Shown here: piece after piece, positions 17,155 through 26,787 of the stretch
How the letters are laid out: each line of letters starts with the position of its first letter
How positions within the stretch are numbered: the first letter of the stretch is position 1
NCBI RefSeq assembly: GCF_003668995.1
Contig: NZ_CP033068.1
Location: forward strand, 930,001-994,000
DNA: 64,000 nt
Reading direction: 5' to 3'
Source of the DNA: Flavobacterium sp. 140616W15
GTDB lineage: Bacteria > Bacteroidota > Bacteroidia > Flavobacteriales > Flavobacteriaceae
Position numbers and translations under genes: made by a program
Notes under the pieces: generated by a model
Told to the model about the DNA's origin: nothing
Database searches by the model: none
Seen by the model: only the letters and a program-made list of their open reading frames with translations

Positions 17155-19920
17155 TTGAACACAAATACCAATATTTTGAAATCAAATCTTCTTAAGTTAT
17201 TTTTCCTTCTTTTCATAACTTTTCAAATTCAAGCTCAAGAGTTACTTCCCTTTGTAGAAAATTATAATAAATCTAGTTACGAAGGAGACAACCAGACATG
17301 GAGTGTTGCACAAGGAAATGATAATGCAATGTATTTTGCAAATAATCATTACTTGGTACGATATAATGGAGTTGTTTGGGAAAAATATACATTACCAAAT
17401 AAAACAATCATTCGATCAATTATGGTTGATGGTGATAAAGTTTATTCAGGATCTTATAAAGAATTTGGATATTGGTATCGACAAGATGGAAAAATGAAGT
17501 ACGTTTCTGTGTCTAAAAACAGAGGTGTATTTGATGAGAATGAGAATGAAGAAGTATGGAAAATTTTTAAACTTAATGATTTAATTTATTTCCAATCATT
17601 CAATCAAATCTTTATTTATGACGGAAAATCAATCCAGAAAACGAAATTGCCATTTTTGATTTCCTACTGTTTTATTGTAGATAATCAATTGCTTGTTGCT
17701 TCTGTTGAGCATGGTGTTTTTGTTCTTAACGGAAACAAGTTAAATCCAGTAAAAGGTTGGGGAGCAATAAAAAATAATGTCATTCATGCTATTGAAAAAC
17801 ATCGAAACAAAACATACATCTTTACCCATAAAAAAGGAATTTTTGTGGATGATAGAGGGATTTTAACAGCTTGGAATAATCCATTAAATGAGGTCTTAAA
17901 AAATGCAAATATTAATGTTGCCCGTTTTTTAAAAAATAATAAACTTATAATTGGTACAGCTGGAGAAGGGATTTATATGTTTGATTTTAACGATAATTCT
18001 TTTAAAAACATCAATAGAAAAAATGTGTTGATGAACAATTCCATTTTAAGTATCGGACTAGATAAAGAAGATGATTTATGGTTAGGATTAGATAATGGAA
18101 TAGCTCATATTGAAGTTACCTCACCAGTTTCTATTTTTTATGATAATTCGGGAGTTTTAGGATCTGTATATTCCGTAGTTAATATCGATAAAGAGTATTT
18201 AATGGCATCTAATCATGGTGTTTTTAAGTATGCAGATAAGAAACTTTCTTTGATTCCTAATAGTCAAGGGCAAGCGTGGAATATAAGCAAAGTAGATAAT
18301 AGGTATTTTATAGGCCATAATGAAGGAACATTTTTGTATGAAAACGGGAAGTTCTCTAAGTTAAATACAATAAACGGAGGATGGAATTTCACCAAAAGTA
18401 GTATTGGTAATTCTTATTTTCAAGCAACTTATAGTGGTGTTGTTGTTTATAAGGATAGTAACAATCTGGAAGAAAAAGTAGTTCTAAAAGGATTAATGAA
18501 ACCTATAAAATATGTAGCTCAGAACAAAAAAAATGAAGTATGGGCTGCTGATAATTATAGGGGATTATATAGAATCTTGTATAATAACAATTATGAAACA
18601 GAGAAAGTAGAAAATGTTACACAGCACAGTAAAATTGGAAATGATTTTGGTGTAAAAATATTTGAGTTCAGAAATGAAATTCTGTTTTTAATAAATAAAA
18701 CGTGGTACACTTATAACTCGATCACCAATCAATTAGAAAACAATGAGCTTTTTAATTCTAATTTTAAGAATATTTCAGATGTAGCCGCTATAGATGAAAA
18801 TCATTTTATATTGTTACAAGACGGGCTTTTGTACCATATTTATGCAAATGGAAATAAATTTATTTGGAATAGTATTCAGGAAAAATACTATAAAGGTAAA
18901 ATCATTAATGAGAATCTGAATATATTTAAGGATAAGAACAATTACTTATTGAATTTAGACGATGGTTTTATATCCTTTAAGCTAAAAGAGATAAATAAAC
19001 TAAAATTAGATTTAAAGGTCGAGGTATTCAATGATGAAAACTTAATTGAAAATAATTCAAGAATAAATTATAATTCAGAATTACGAATAAATGTTATCTC
19101 TGGTTTATTCGGGGCAACTAAGCCAAACTTATTTTATAAAATTAATGATGAAAATAATTTTAGATCTATAAAAGATGGTTTGATAGTTTTAAATAACTTA
19201 AATAGTGGATCACATAATATCGAGATATATAATCATGATGGTTTAAGTTACAGTAAAATTTCAAGTTTTAATTTTTTTGTCGCTAAACCGTGGTATTTTT
19301 CTTTTTGGATGCTTTTATTGTACCTGTCTTTTATAGCAGGTGTCTTATATGTTTACTATAGATGGAATAAAATGCGGTATTTGCAAAAATTAGAATTAAG
19401 AGAAGAGGAACTAAGACATCAGAAAGAAATTCTAGAAATGGAATTGAAAGCTGAGCATGATTTGAACAGTCAAGAGTACCAAAAACATATTCTTGAACTT
19501 GAATTGCAAACCAAATCATCAGAGGTTGCAGGTAAATCACTTTCTATTGCTAAACAAGGAGAAATGATTGAGAAGATCCAAAGCATTCTTGACTCAGAAA
19601 CAGATTTTAATAAACTTAAAAGTGAAATTAAAAAAGCTATAAAAATAAATGCTGTTAATAAGCATGAGTGGGAAATTTTTGAAAACAATCTAAATCAAAT
19701 TCATAATGAGTTTGTGACAAACCTCTCTCAAAAATATCCAAATTTAACTTCGAAGGATATTAAGCTTTGTATTTATTTAAAAATGAATCTTTCTTCAAAA
19801 GAGATAGCTCCTTTACTGAATATTTCATTTAGAGGAGTAGAGCTACATCGTTATCGATTAAGAAAGAAATTGAACTTAGTTCAGGATGAAAACCTTTCTA
19901 ATTTTTTATTGAATCTATAA
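17155..19920 (+). CDS. Membrane-spanning propeller sensor with LuxR-type HTH (PUL regulator)
   Basis: The 921-residue protein has a signal sequence (LLKLFFLLFITFQIQAQ), a long periplasmic region with two-component-regulator-type propeller repeats (about 30-620, for example VWSVAQGNDNAMYF and IGLDKEDDLWLGLDNGIAHIE), a Y_Y_Y-like beta domain (about 630-705), one transmembrane helix (WYFSFWMLLLYLSFIAGVLY, about 712-735), a coiled coil (about 740-800) and a C-terminal LuxR-type helix-turn-helix (LTSKDIKLCIYLKMNLSSKEIA…RGVELHRYRLRKKL). There is no kinase or receiver, so it would sense glycan fragments in the periplasm and bind DNA directly. It precedes susC. No ATG fits; TTG at 17155 (or 17176) is the likely start because a TGA lies three codons upstream. 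Confidence 0.88.
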   Translation: MNTNTNILKSNLLKLFFLLFITFQIQAQELLPFVENYNKSSYEGDNQTWSVAQGNDNAMYFANNHYLVRYNGVVWEKYTLPNKTIIRSIMVDGDKVYSGSYKEFGYWYRQDGKMKYVSVSKNRGVFDENENEEVWKIFKLNDLIYFQSFNQIFIYDGKSIQKTKLPFLISYCFIVDNQLLVASVEHGVFVLNGNKLNPVKGWGAIKNNVIHAIEKHRNKTYIFTHKKGIFVDDRGILTAWNNPLNEVLKNANINVARFLKNNKLIIGTAGEGIYMFDFNDNSFKNINRKNVLMNNSILSIGLDKEDDLWLGLDNGIAHIEVTSPVSIFYDNSGVLGSVYSVVNIDKEYLMASNHGVFKYADKKLSLIPNSQGQAWNISKVDNRYFIGHNEGTFLYENGKFSKLNTINGGWNFTKSSIGNSYFQATYSGVVVYKDSNNLEEKVVLKGLMKPIKYVAQNKKNEVWAADNYRGLYRILYNNNYETEKVENVTQHSKIGNDFGVKIFEFRNEILFLINKTWYTYNSITNQLENNELFNSNFKNISDVAAIDENHFILLQDGLLYHIYANGNKFIWNSIQEKYYKGKIINENLNIFKDKNNYLLNLDDGFISFKLKEINKLKLDLKVEVFNDENLIENNSRINYNSELRINVISGLFGATKPNLFYKINDENNFRSIKDGLIVLNNLNSGSHNIEIYNHDGLSYSKISSFNFFVAKPWYFSFWMLLLYLSFIAGVLYVYYRWNKMRYLQKLELREEELRHQKEILEMELKAEHDLNSQEYQKHILELELQTKSSEVAGKSLSIAKQGEMIEKIQSILDSETDFNKLKSEIKKAIKINAVNKHEWEIFENNLNQIHNEFVTNLSQKYPNLTSKDIKLCIYLKMNLSSKEIAPLLNISFRGVELHRYRLRKKLNLVQDENLSNFLLNL

Positions 19921-19990
19921 AAACATCTTAGTTTTTTAGAGATAATGCATTATTTAACTTTAATTTATGTCAAATTACAATACATCATTA

Positions 19991-20009
19991 CTACATCATC
20001 ATGATGTAG
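19991..20009. promoter_or_regulatory. Palindromic operator candidate upstream of susC
   Basis: CTACATCAT-C-ATGATGTAG is a perfect palindrome with 9-base arms. A further half-site, TACATCAT, lies at 19981-19988. It sits just upstream of a TAnnTTTG box at 20017, in the -33 region, where an activator would bind. The adjacent LuxR-type regulator is the natural candidate; this is inference. Confidence 0.55.
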
Positions 20010-20016
20010 AGTGGTG

Positions 20017-20024
20017 TATTTTTG
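20017..20024 (+). promoter_or_regulatory. Candidate -7 box of the susC operon
   Basis: TATTTTTG fits TAnnTTTG. No TTG lies at -33; a palindrome occupies that position instead. The implied leader before the susC ATG is about 135 bases. Confidence 0.5.
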
Positions 20025-20164
20025 TTTTGTTTAAATACTTGTTTATTAGGTAATTGGTGTGTGTTTTGTATGTTTTGATGTATTCATGTAGTATTTCTAT
20101 TTAACGTACTATAACGTTGTAATTATCTAAGTTTGACGAACTAACTTTAACAATTTATTAATAT

Positions 20165-23100
20165 ATGAGAAATCTTATTTTTAGCTTATTAGCACTCATT
20201 CTACTTCCAGCCTATATGTCTGGTCAAGTAATTAAAGGTAAGGTTTTAGATTCACAAGGTATGGCAATTCCAGGAACAATGGTTGTCGCCACAGAATCTA
20301 GAACTTCTACAGACACAGATTTTGATGGTAATTTTGAGATCAAAGCCAAAGTAGGCGAGCCTTTAAAGATTAGCATGGTTGGATTTGAAGCCCTAGTGAT
20401 AAACGCAACTTCAACTCCTATGAGTATTGTTCTGAAAGAATCTCAAGATACAGCTTTAAAAGAGGTTGTAGTTATAGGATACGGAACTCAAAAAAAATCA
20501 GACATTACGGGGGCAATCACTGTAGTTTCTCAAAAAGATTTAGAAAATAGACCTAATGCCAGTGCAGTGAGTTCACTTCAAGGAAAAGTTGCCGGGGTTT
20601 CTATTGTTAACTCAGGAAGTCCAGGTGGACAGCCAAAAGTGAGTGTAAGAGGAATCGGTAGTATTTCTGGTGGAGATGTGCTTTATGTTGTTGATGGAGT
20701 AATAACTAATGATATTTCTTATCTTAATCCAAATGATATTGATAAGATGAGTATCCTTAAAGATGCTTCAAGTTCAGCTATTTATGGTATTAGAGCAGCA
20801 AACGGAGTTATAGTAATAACAACTAAACTAGGAAGAAAAGGCGTTGCTGAGAATATCAAATTCAGTTATGATTCTAATCTTGGAATTCAGACTCCTACTA
20901 ATGTGCCAAAGTTTGCAAATGCATCAGATTATGTACAACTTTATAACGAAAAACTACAGTTTGAAGGAAATACAGATCCATCGAAAGTATTGACTTTAGG
21001 TCAATTTAATGGAGTTGATACAAACTGGATGGATGAAATTTTAAGAAAGACTTCTTTGATTAATTCTCACAATCTAGGTATTAGTGGTGCTTCAGAAAAA
21101 GCAAGATACGCTATGGGTATAGGTTACTTTACTCAAGACGGTATCATGAATGCAGGTAAAGGAGTAAGTTCTGGAGAAGATTACAAAAGAATAACTGCAC
21201 GTTTTAATACTTCTTATGATGTATCTGACAGATTTAGAGTTGGAGCTAATTTAGCATACTCTAAATCAGATTCAAATGATGCAAATGCACCTTTTCAAAC
21301 AGCAAGAATTACACCACCTGTAGTTCCTGTATATAATGATGATGGTTCTTACGGTAAAGTTCCTACTGGTTCTGGTTTAGGTACGGCTGGAGATAATAAT
21401 GCAAGAATGATGTTGGATTTATATAGAGGTAAAACTAATATAACAAGAACATTGTTAGGCGGATATGCTGAATATGACGTTTTAAAAGATTTAACTTATA
21501 AAGTTAATATTTCTAGAGATTTTGAAACTTCTTCTGCGTATATCTATACTCCAGAATTCATGCCTCTTACATCAGCTATACTTAGAAACAGTAAGCTTAT
21601 AAAAAATGATGCTACAAGAGATAATCTTTTGACAGAAAATACTCTTACATGGACAAAATCTTTTGATAAACATAGAATTGTAGCTTTAGCAGGTGCGAGT
21701 CGCGAAAGCAGAAAAACCAGAAACACTTCATTCTCAGTAATTGATGTTCCTTTTTTTGGTTCTGATGAAACTTTATATTTAAATTTAGGTAATTCATTAA
21801 CTGACTTATTAGCAGATAAACCTGGAGATCAAGGAAGTGAAACTCGTTTCCAATCTTATTTTGGACGTGTACAATATGCTTTTGATGATAAATACCTTTT
21901 TAATGCAACTGTTCGTCGTGACGGAGCTTCAGTTTATAATTTTGATGGAAATCAAAAATCAGCTACTTTTCCTTCTGTAGGTCTTGGATGGGTTATTAGT
22001 AAAGAAAAGTTCATGGAGAATTTAGGCGTAGATTTCTTGAAAATTAAAGGAAGCTGGGGTAAATTAGGAAATGCAACTATTACAAGACAGTTTGATAATA
22101 CTGCATCTACAATGTCAGGTGCATTTTTCGGAAATCCTTCTCAAGTAAATTCAGCAATATCTATCACTAAATTAGTAGATCCATCAATTGAATGGGAGGT
22201 TGTTACTGGTACTGATATAGGAATTGAATTAAGAATGTTAAAAGATCGTTTGTCTATTGAAGCAGGTTACTATAAAAAAGAAACTAAAGACGCTATTTTT
22301 AATATTACTAATTTAAGTACATCTGGGTTAGGAGGAAATTATTATACTAATGCTGGTTCATTTGAAAATAAAGGAGTTGAATTTTCTGCGACTTGGAATG
22401 ATAAAATAGGTGAAAAATTCACATATTCTGTTTATGGGAACTTTACAACAATCAAAAACCAAATTACAGATGTAATAGGTGGATCATTCTTTAATACAGG
22501 ACCTAGTTTGTTTGGTAATCCTGTGAAAAGATATGAAAAAGGACAAGAAGTAGGAGCTTACTATGGTTTCCAAACTGATGGGGTTATTCAAACTCAAGCT
22601 GAAGCAACTGCTTTAGGATCAAAAGTTGGAGCATTAAAATTTAAAGATATAGATGAAAATGGTGTAATTGACAATAATGATAAAACATTTTTAGGAAGCC
22701 CAATTCCTGATGTAACTTATGGTTTTGGTGTAAATTTAGCATATTCAAATGTTGATTTAGCATTAGAATTTCAAGGAGTTGCAGGAAATGAAATATATAA
22801 TTTTAATAGAAATTCTCGTTTTGGTAATGAAAATTGGGACCAAGATTTCGTAAATAATCGTTGGACAGTTTCTAATCCTTCTAATACTTATCCTGCAGCA
22901 AATTCAGATCAAAATTCTTCTCGCCCTAGTTCATTTTACGTAGAAAAGGGAGATTACTTTAGAGTAAGAACGATACAATTAGGGTACACTTTACCTGAAA
23001 GTTTATTAAGTAGAATTAAAATCGAAAAATTACGCTTTTATTTAAGCGCACAAAATCCATTTACTGCATTTAAATACAATGGTTTTTCTCCTGAATTAGG

Positions 23101-23188
23101 AAATCAAACTATTGAAAACTTAGGAGTTGATAATAATGCTTACCCATTATCAGCTACATACAGTTTTGGTATTAACTTAAATTTTTAA
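20165..23188 (+). CDS. SusC/RagA-type TonB-dependent glycan transporter
   Basis: The 1007-residue outer-membrane protein has a signal peptide (MRNLIFSLLALILLPAYMSG), a carboxypeptidase-regulatory-like N-terminal domain (about 22-100, VIKGKVLDSQGMAIPG), a TonB-box/plug region (EVVVIGYGTQKKSDITGAI near 108, plug to about 225) and a C-terminal 22-strand barrel ending in an aromatic residue (YSFGINLNF). It imports oligosaccharides together with the SusD lipoprotein encoded 4 bases downstream. The operon context (GH144, GH3) suggests beta-1,2-glucan fragments. The gene is full length. Confidence 0.95.
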   Translation: MRNLIFSLLALILLPAYMSGQVIKGKVLDSQGMAIPGTMVVATESRTSTDTDFDGNFEIKAKVGEPLKISMVGFEALVINATSTPMSIVLKESQDTALKEVVVIGYGTQKKSDITGAITVVSQKDLENRPNASAVSSLQGKVAGVSIVNSGSPGGQPKVSVRGIGSISGGDVLYVVDGVITNDISYLNPNDIDKMSILKDASSSAIYGIRAANGVIVITTKLGRKGVAENIKFSYDSNLGIQTPTNVPKFANASDYVQLYNEKLQFEGNTDPSKVLTLGQFNGVDTNWMDEILRKTSLINSHNLGISGASEKARYAMGIGYFTQDGIMNAGKGVSSGEDYKRITARFNTSYDVSDRFRVGANLAYSKSDSNDANAPFQTARITPPVVPVYNDDGSYGKVPTGSGLGTAGDNNARMMLDLYRGKTNITRTLLGGYAEYDVLKDLTYKVNISRDFETSSAYIYTPEFMPLTSAILRNSKLIKNDATRDNLLTENTLTWTKSFDKHRIVALAGASRESRKTRNTSFSVIDVPFFGSDETLYLNLGNSLTDLLADKPGDQGSETRFQSYFGRVQYAFDDKYLFNATVRRDGASVYNFDGNQKSATFPSVGLGWVISKEKFMENLGVDFLKIKGSWGKLGNATITRQFDNTASTMSGAFFGNPSQVNSAISITKLVDPSIEWEVVTGTDIGIELRMLKDRLSIEAGYYKKETKDAIFNITNLSTSGLGGNYYTNAGSFENKGVEFSATWNDKIGEKFTYSVYGNFTTIKNQITDVIGGSFFNTGPSLFGNPVKRYEKGQEVGAYYGFQTDGVIQTQAEATALGSKVGALKFKDIDENGVIDNNDKTFLGSPIPDVTYGFGVNLAYSNVDLALEFQGVAGNEIYNFNRNSRFGNENWDQDFVNNRWTVSNPSNTYPAANSDQNSSRPSSFYVEKGDYFRVRTIQLGYTLPESLLSRIKIEKLRFYLSAQNPFTAFKYNGFSPELGNQTIENLGVDNNAYPLSATYSFGINLNF

Positions 23189-23192
23189 TAAA

Positions 23193-24614
23193 ATGAGAAA
23201 AATAATTTTTACACTTTTTGGAGTAGCACTTTTAAGTGCTTGTAGCGAAAGCTATCTTGATATAAAGCCAGAAGATCAAATCAAAAGCGAAAACTTCTTC
23301 AAAACAAAAGAAGATGCTTTAGCTTCTGTAAGTGCAATTTATACTAATCTTAGAACTTGGGATTTAGCGGCTTTTGCTCCAATTATTTTGTCTGTATCTT
23401 CTGATGATGCTGATAAAGGTAGTTCACCTGGAGATGCTCCTTTCTTTGATGATATCAAAAACTTTACGTTTACTGCATCTGCAGGGATTATTGAAGGATA
23501 TTGGTCTGGACAATTTAGAGGTGTTAATTTAGCTAATCAAACAATTACTAATGTCCCAAATATTGATATGGATGACGCCTTGAAAACAAGGTTGCTTGCT
23601 GAAGCACGTTTTTTTAGAGCATACCATTATTTTAATTTAGTTAAGCTTTATGGTGGAGTGCCTATATATGATGGACTTCCTGCTGATGGAAATTATAACC
23701 GTCCAAGAAACTCAAAAGATGAAGTTTACAACTTTATTTTGGCTGATCTTAAGTTTGCAGAGGAAAACTTACCAGCTAATTATGGAGCTACAGATATTGG
23801 TAGAGCAACAAAAGGCGCTGCAAGAGCATATGAAGCAAAAGCGCATATGTATTTAGGAAATTGGGATAAAGTACTTTCTATTACTAATCAAGTAATGGGA
23901 ATGGGATATGGCTTGTTACCAAGTTATAACAGTGTTTTCCGTATTGAATTTGAAAATAGTATAGAATCGATTTTAGAAGTACAATGTACTTATGTTTCTG
24001 GGAATTGTGATTTATCAAATTCTCAATTTTCTCAAGTGCAAGGAGTAAGAGATCAATTTGGATGGGGATTCAATGTTCCTTCTCAGAATTTATCTGATTC
24101 TTATGAGGCAGGTGACGTACGTAGAGATGCAACTATTATTTATAGAGGCGAAACCACTCCTGAAAAAGATTATATTAAACCAACAGGTGATAACCCAATG
24201 TACAACCAAAAAGCATATGTCCCATCTGGACAAATAGGAAACTGTTCTGAAGGTTCTGAGCAAAACATTAGACTAATGCGTTTTGCAGAAGTTCTTTTGA
24301 TGAATGCTGAAGCAGCAAATGAAATTGGAGATACAGGGTTAGCTTTAGCTTCTGTTAATAAGATTAGACAAAGAGCATCGTTACCAGCTTTAACATCTAT
24401 GTCTAAGGATCAACTACGTCTAGCTATTTGGAAGGAAAGAAGATCAGAAATGGGTATGGAGAATGATCGATTTTTAGATCTAGTACGTCAAGGTAGAGGA
24501 CCAGCTGTTTTAGGACCTCAAGGATTTACGGCTGGGAAAAATGAACTTTTCCCAATTCCAGCTCAGGCTATTTCATTGAGTAACGGTGTTTTAAAACAAA
24601 ACCCTGGTTACTAA
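23193..24614 (+). CDS. SusD/RagB-type glycan-binding lipoprotein
   Basis: The 473-residue protein has a lipoprotein signal (MRKIIFTLFGVALLSA, then Cys17) and the conserved SusD start SYLDIKPEDQIKSENFFKTKEDA. A central TPR-like region (RLLAEARFFRAYHYFNLVKLYGGVPI) and the C-terminal RQRASLPAL…ERRSEMGMENDRFLDLVRQGR motif complete the SusD fold. It sits on the cell surface as the lid of the SusC transporter. It starts 4 bases after susC, so they are translated together. A hairpin separates it from the glycanase gene. Confidence 0.95.
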   Translation: MRKIIFTLFGVALLSACSESYLDIKPEDQIKSENFFKTKEDALASVSAIYTNLRTWDLAAFAPIILSVSSDDADKGSSPGDAPFFDDIKNFTFTASAGIIEGYWSGQFRGVNLANQTITNVPNIDMDDALKTRLLAEARFFRAYHYFNLVKLYGGVPIYDGLPADGNYNRPRNSKDEVYNFILADLKFAEENLPANYGATDIGRATKGAARAYEAKAHMYLGNWDKVLSITNQVMGMGYGLLPSYNSVFRIEFENSIESILEVQCTYVSGNCDLSNSQFSQVQGVRDQFGWGFNVPSQNLSDSYEAGDVRRDATIIYRGETTPEKDYIKPTGDNPMYNQKAYVPSGQIGNCSEGSEQNIRLMRFAEVLLMNAEAANEIGDTGLALASVNKIRQRASLPALTSMSKDQLRLAIWKERRSEMGMENDRFLDLVRQGRGPAVLGPQGFTAGKNELFPIPAQAISLSNGVLKQNPGY

Positions 24615-24629
24615 TTAAAATACAAAAAT

Positions 24630-24660
24630 ATCACTTCCTTCATCTACTGAGGGAAGTGAT
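24630..24660 (+). other. Intercistronic hairpin between susD and the glycanase gene
   Basis: An 11-bp stem (ATCACTTCCTT / AGGGAAGTGAT, one wobble) lies in the 73-base gap. It is not followed by a proper T run, so it may be a weak terminator or an RNA-stability element giving more susCD than enzyme mRNA. Confidence 0.5.
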
Positions 24661-24687
24661 TATTTATTAATGGCATAAATTTTTATA

Positions 24688-26061
24688 ATGATTAGAATTT
24701 CAGTTTTATTAGTCTCGTTTGTTTTTTTTAGTTGTGGTTCGCATGCGACTATATCAGAAGATGGTGCAGTAGTAACTCCAGAAGTTGTAAAGTTAACAGA
24801 CGAAGAGCTTATTGAGCTCGTGCAGAAACAAACCTTTAAATATTTTTGGGATTATGCCGAACCAAACTCAGGCTTGGCGAGAGAGCGTTATCATCCTGAT
24901 GGGGTTTATCCCGAAAATGATGCTAATGTTGTTACGACCGGAGGTTCTGGTTTTGGGTTAATGGCAATCGTATCAGGAATGTCAAGAGGGTACATTACTA
25001 AAAAAGAAGGTGTTGATAGACTTAATAAAATAGCTGATTTCCTAGACAAAGCTGACCGTTTTCACGGAGCTTGGTCGCATTGGATAGATGGAAATACAGG
25101 AAAAGTAAAACCATTTGGAACTAAAGATAATGGGGGAGATTTAGTTGAAACTTCATTTTTAGTTAGCGGAATGATTACAGTTCGCGAATATTTAAAAGAC
25201 GGTTCAGAAGCCGAAAAAGCAGTTGCTAAAAAATACGATGTACTTTGGAAAGGTGTAGATTGGAAATGGTACACTAATAACAAGAATTTCTTGTACTGGC
25301 ACTGGTCGCCTACTTATGATTGGCAAATGAATTTTCCTCTAGAAGGATATAACGAATGTTTAATTACTTACATATTGGCGGCAGCTTCGCCAACACACCC
25401 AATTACGCCGAAAGAATACCACGAAGGTTGGGCAAGAAATGGGGGAATAGTTACGGATAAAACCAAATATAATATTCCCCTAATTCTAAAACACAATGGA
25501 GCTGAAGAATTTGGAGGTCCTTTATTCTGGGCACATTATTCGTATGTTGGACTTGATCCAAATCAATTAACTGATAAATATGCAAACTATTGGGATCTTA
25601 ATGTAAATCACGTTAAAATCGATTATGAGTATTGTGTAGAGAATCCTAAGAAATTTAAAGGATATGGTTCTGATTATTGGGGATTAACCGCATCATATTC
25701 TAGAAATCCTGATGGAACCATAGGTTACAATGCACATATGCCAAGTAATGATGTAGGAGTTATTGCACCAACGGCAGCAATAAGTTCTATTGTTTATACA
25801 CCAAAAGAATCTATTGCAGTGATGCGTAATTTATATGAAAATCATAAAAAAGATACTTGGGGAGTAGCAGGATTTTATGATGCCAGTAGCTTACAATATG
25901 GTTGGACTGCACAACGCTATTTGGCCATAGACCAAGGTCCTGAAGTAGTAATGTTAGAAAACTATCGTTCAGGTTTATTATGGAAATTATTTATGAATGC
26001 TCCAGAAGTTAAACAAGGATTGATAGGCTTAGGTTTCCACTCAGGTAAATACGGATTCTAG
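24688..26061 (+). CDS. GH144-type endo-beta-1,2-glucanase lipoprotein
   Basis: The 457-residue protein has a short lipoprotein signal (MIRISVLLVSFVFFS, then Cys16) and an (alpha/alpha)6-barrel of the glucoamylase-like family that includes GH144 endo-beta-1,2-glucanases. Family-type segments are TFKYFWDYAEPNSGLARER, TTGGSGFGLMAIV, NGGDLVETSFLVSGM (Asp151, Glu154), HWSPTYDWQMNFPLEGYNEC (Glu219, Glu223) and the C-terminal RSGLLWKLFMNAPEVKQGL. It would cut beta-1,2-glucan at the cell surface or in the periplasm. The GH3 gene downstream could finish the products. GH144 membership is strong; the exact bond specificity is inferred. Confidence 0.85.
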   Translation: MIRISVLLVSFVFFSCGSHATISEDGAVVTPEVVKLTDEELIELVQKQTFKYFWDYAEPNSGLARERYHPDGVYPENDANVVTTGGSGFGLMAIVSGMSRGYITKKEGVDRLNKIADFLDKADRFHGAWSHWIDGNTGKVKPFGTKDNGGDLVETSFLVSGMITVREYLKDGSEAEKAVAKKYDVLWKGVDWKWYTNNKNFLYWHWSPTYDWQMNFPLEGYNECLITYILAAASPTHPITPKEYHEGWARNGGIVTDKTKYNIPLILKHNGAEEFGGPLFWAHYSYVGLDPNQLTDKYANYWDLNVNHVKIDYEYCVENPKKFKGYGSDYWGLTASYSRNPDGTIGYNAHMPSNDVGVIAPTAAISSIVYTPKESIAVMRNLYENHKKDTWGVAGFYDASSLQYGWTAQRYLAIDQGPEVVMLENYRSGLLWKLFMNAPEVKQGLIGLGFHSGKYGF

Positions 26062-26076
26062 AAAAATAACCATAAT

Positions 26077-26777
26077 ATGAAGCATAAATTAGCAGTAGTA
26101 GCTCTATTATTTTCGTTCATTTCTTTTGCTCAAACAACTGTAAATGGGAAGATCAAAACCGAAATCATTCAAAAACATGAACTAGGGTACGCATTGCATA
26201 TTCCAGCGGATATAAAAGAGAAGAAACCATTGCTAATTTTTCTTCATGGTTCAGGCGAAAAAGGATCAGATATAGAAAAAGTAAAAATTCATGGTCCATT
26301 TAAGTATTTAAAAGACCATAAACTAGATGCTTATGTCCTTGCTCCGCAATGTCCGGACAACGAAGAATGGGATGCAGAAGTTTTATATCGATTGATATTA
26401 AAAATCCAAAAGAAAACAATATCGACTCAGATAGAATTTATGTAACAGGATTAAGTCTGGGAGGTTGGGGAACATGGAATCTAGCTTTTGCACATCCGGA
26501 TATGTTTGCAGCAATGGTTCCTATTTCAGGATTTGTAGATTTAATACAATTAGAGCAAACCTGTAAAATAGCAAAGATACCAACACGAATTTTTCATGGA
26601 TTAATGGATGATGTCGTGAATATAGATTATGCTATTACAATTTATAAAGAATTAAAAAAATGTAATAGCAATGTAGAGTTGACCATTTTTGATGACGCAG
26701 GTCATGATAGCTGGTCAAGAGTATATGACAACCAGGAAATTTATGACTGGATGTTTAAACAAGTAAGAAATAAATAA
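26077..26777 (+). pseudogene. Secreted esterase/phospholipase-type alpha/beta hydrolase with a frameshift
   Basis: The N-terminal part (signal peptide MKHKLAVVALLFSFISFAQ, then LIFLHGSGEKGSD with the oxyanion region) reads from 26077 to a stop at 26445. The C-terminal part continues in another frame (NNIDSDRIYVTGLSLGGWGTWNLAFAHPDMF, nucleophile Ser in GLSLGG; Asp in GLMDDVVN; His in DDAGHDSW) to 26777. The break is in the A run 26408-26411: one more A gives QKENNIDSDRIYVTG and a continuous protein of about 233 residues. All catalytic residues survive. It lies 15 bases after the glycanase and 10 before bglX, so it belongs to the operon and may remove ester groups from the glycan. A sequencing error is the likely cause. 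Confidence 0.85.
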
Positions 26778-26787
26778 AACCCATAGA

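Noticed and set aside
23650..23856. Plus-strand frame inside susD
   Set aside because: It is a shadow frame within a well-supported SusD gene.
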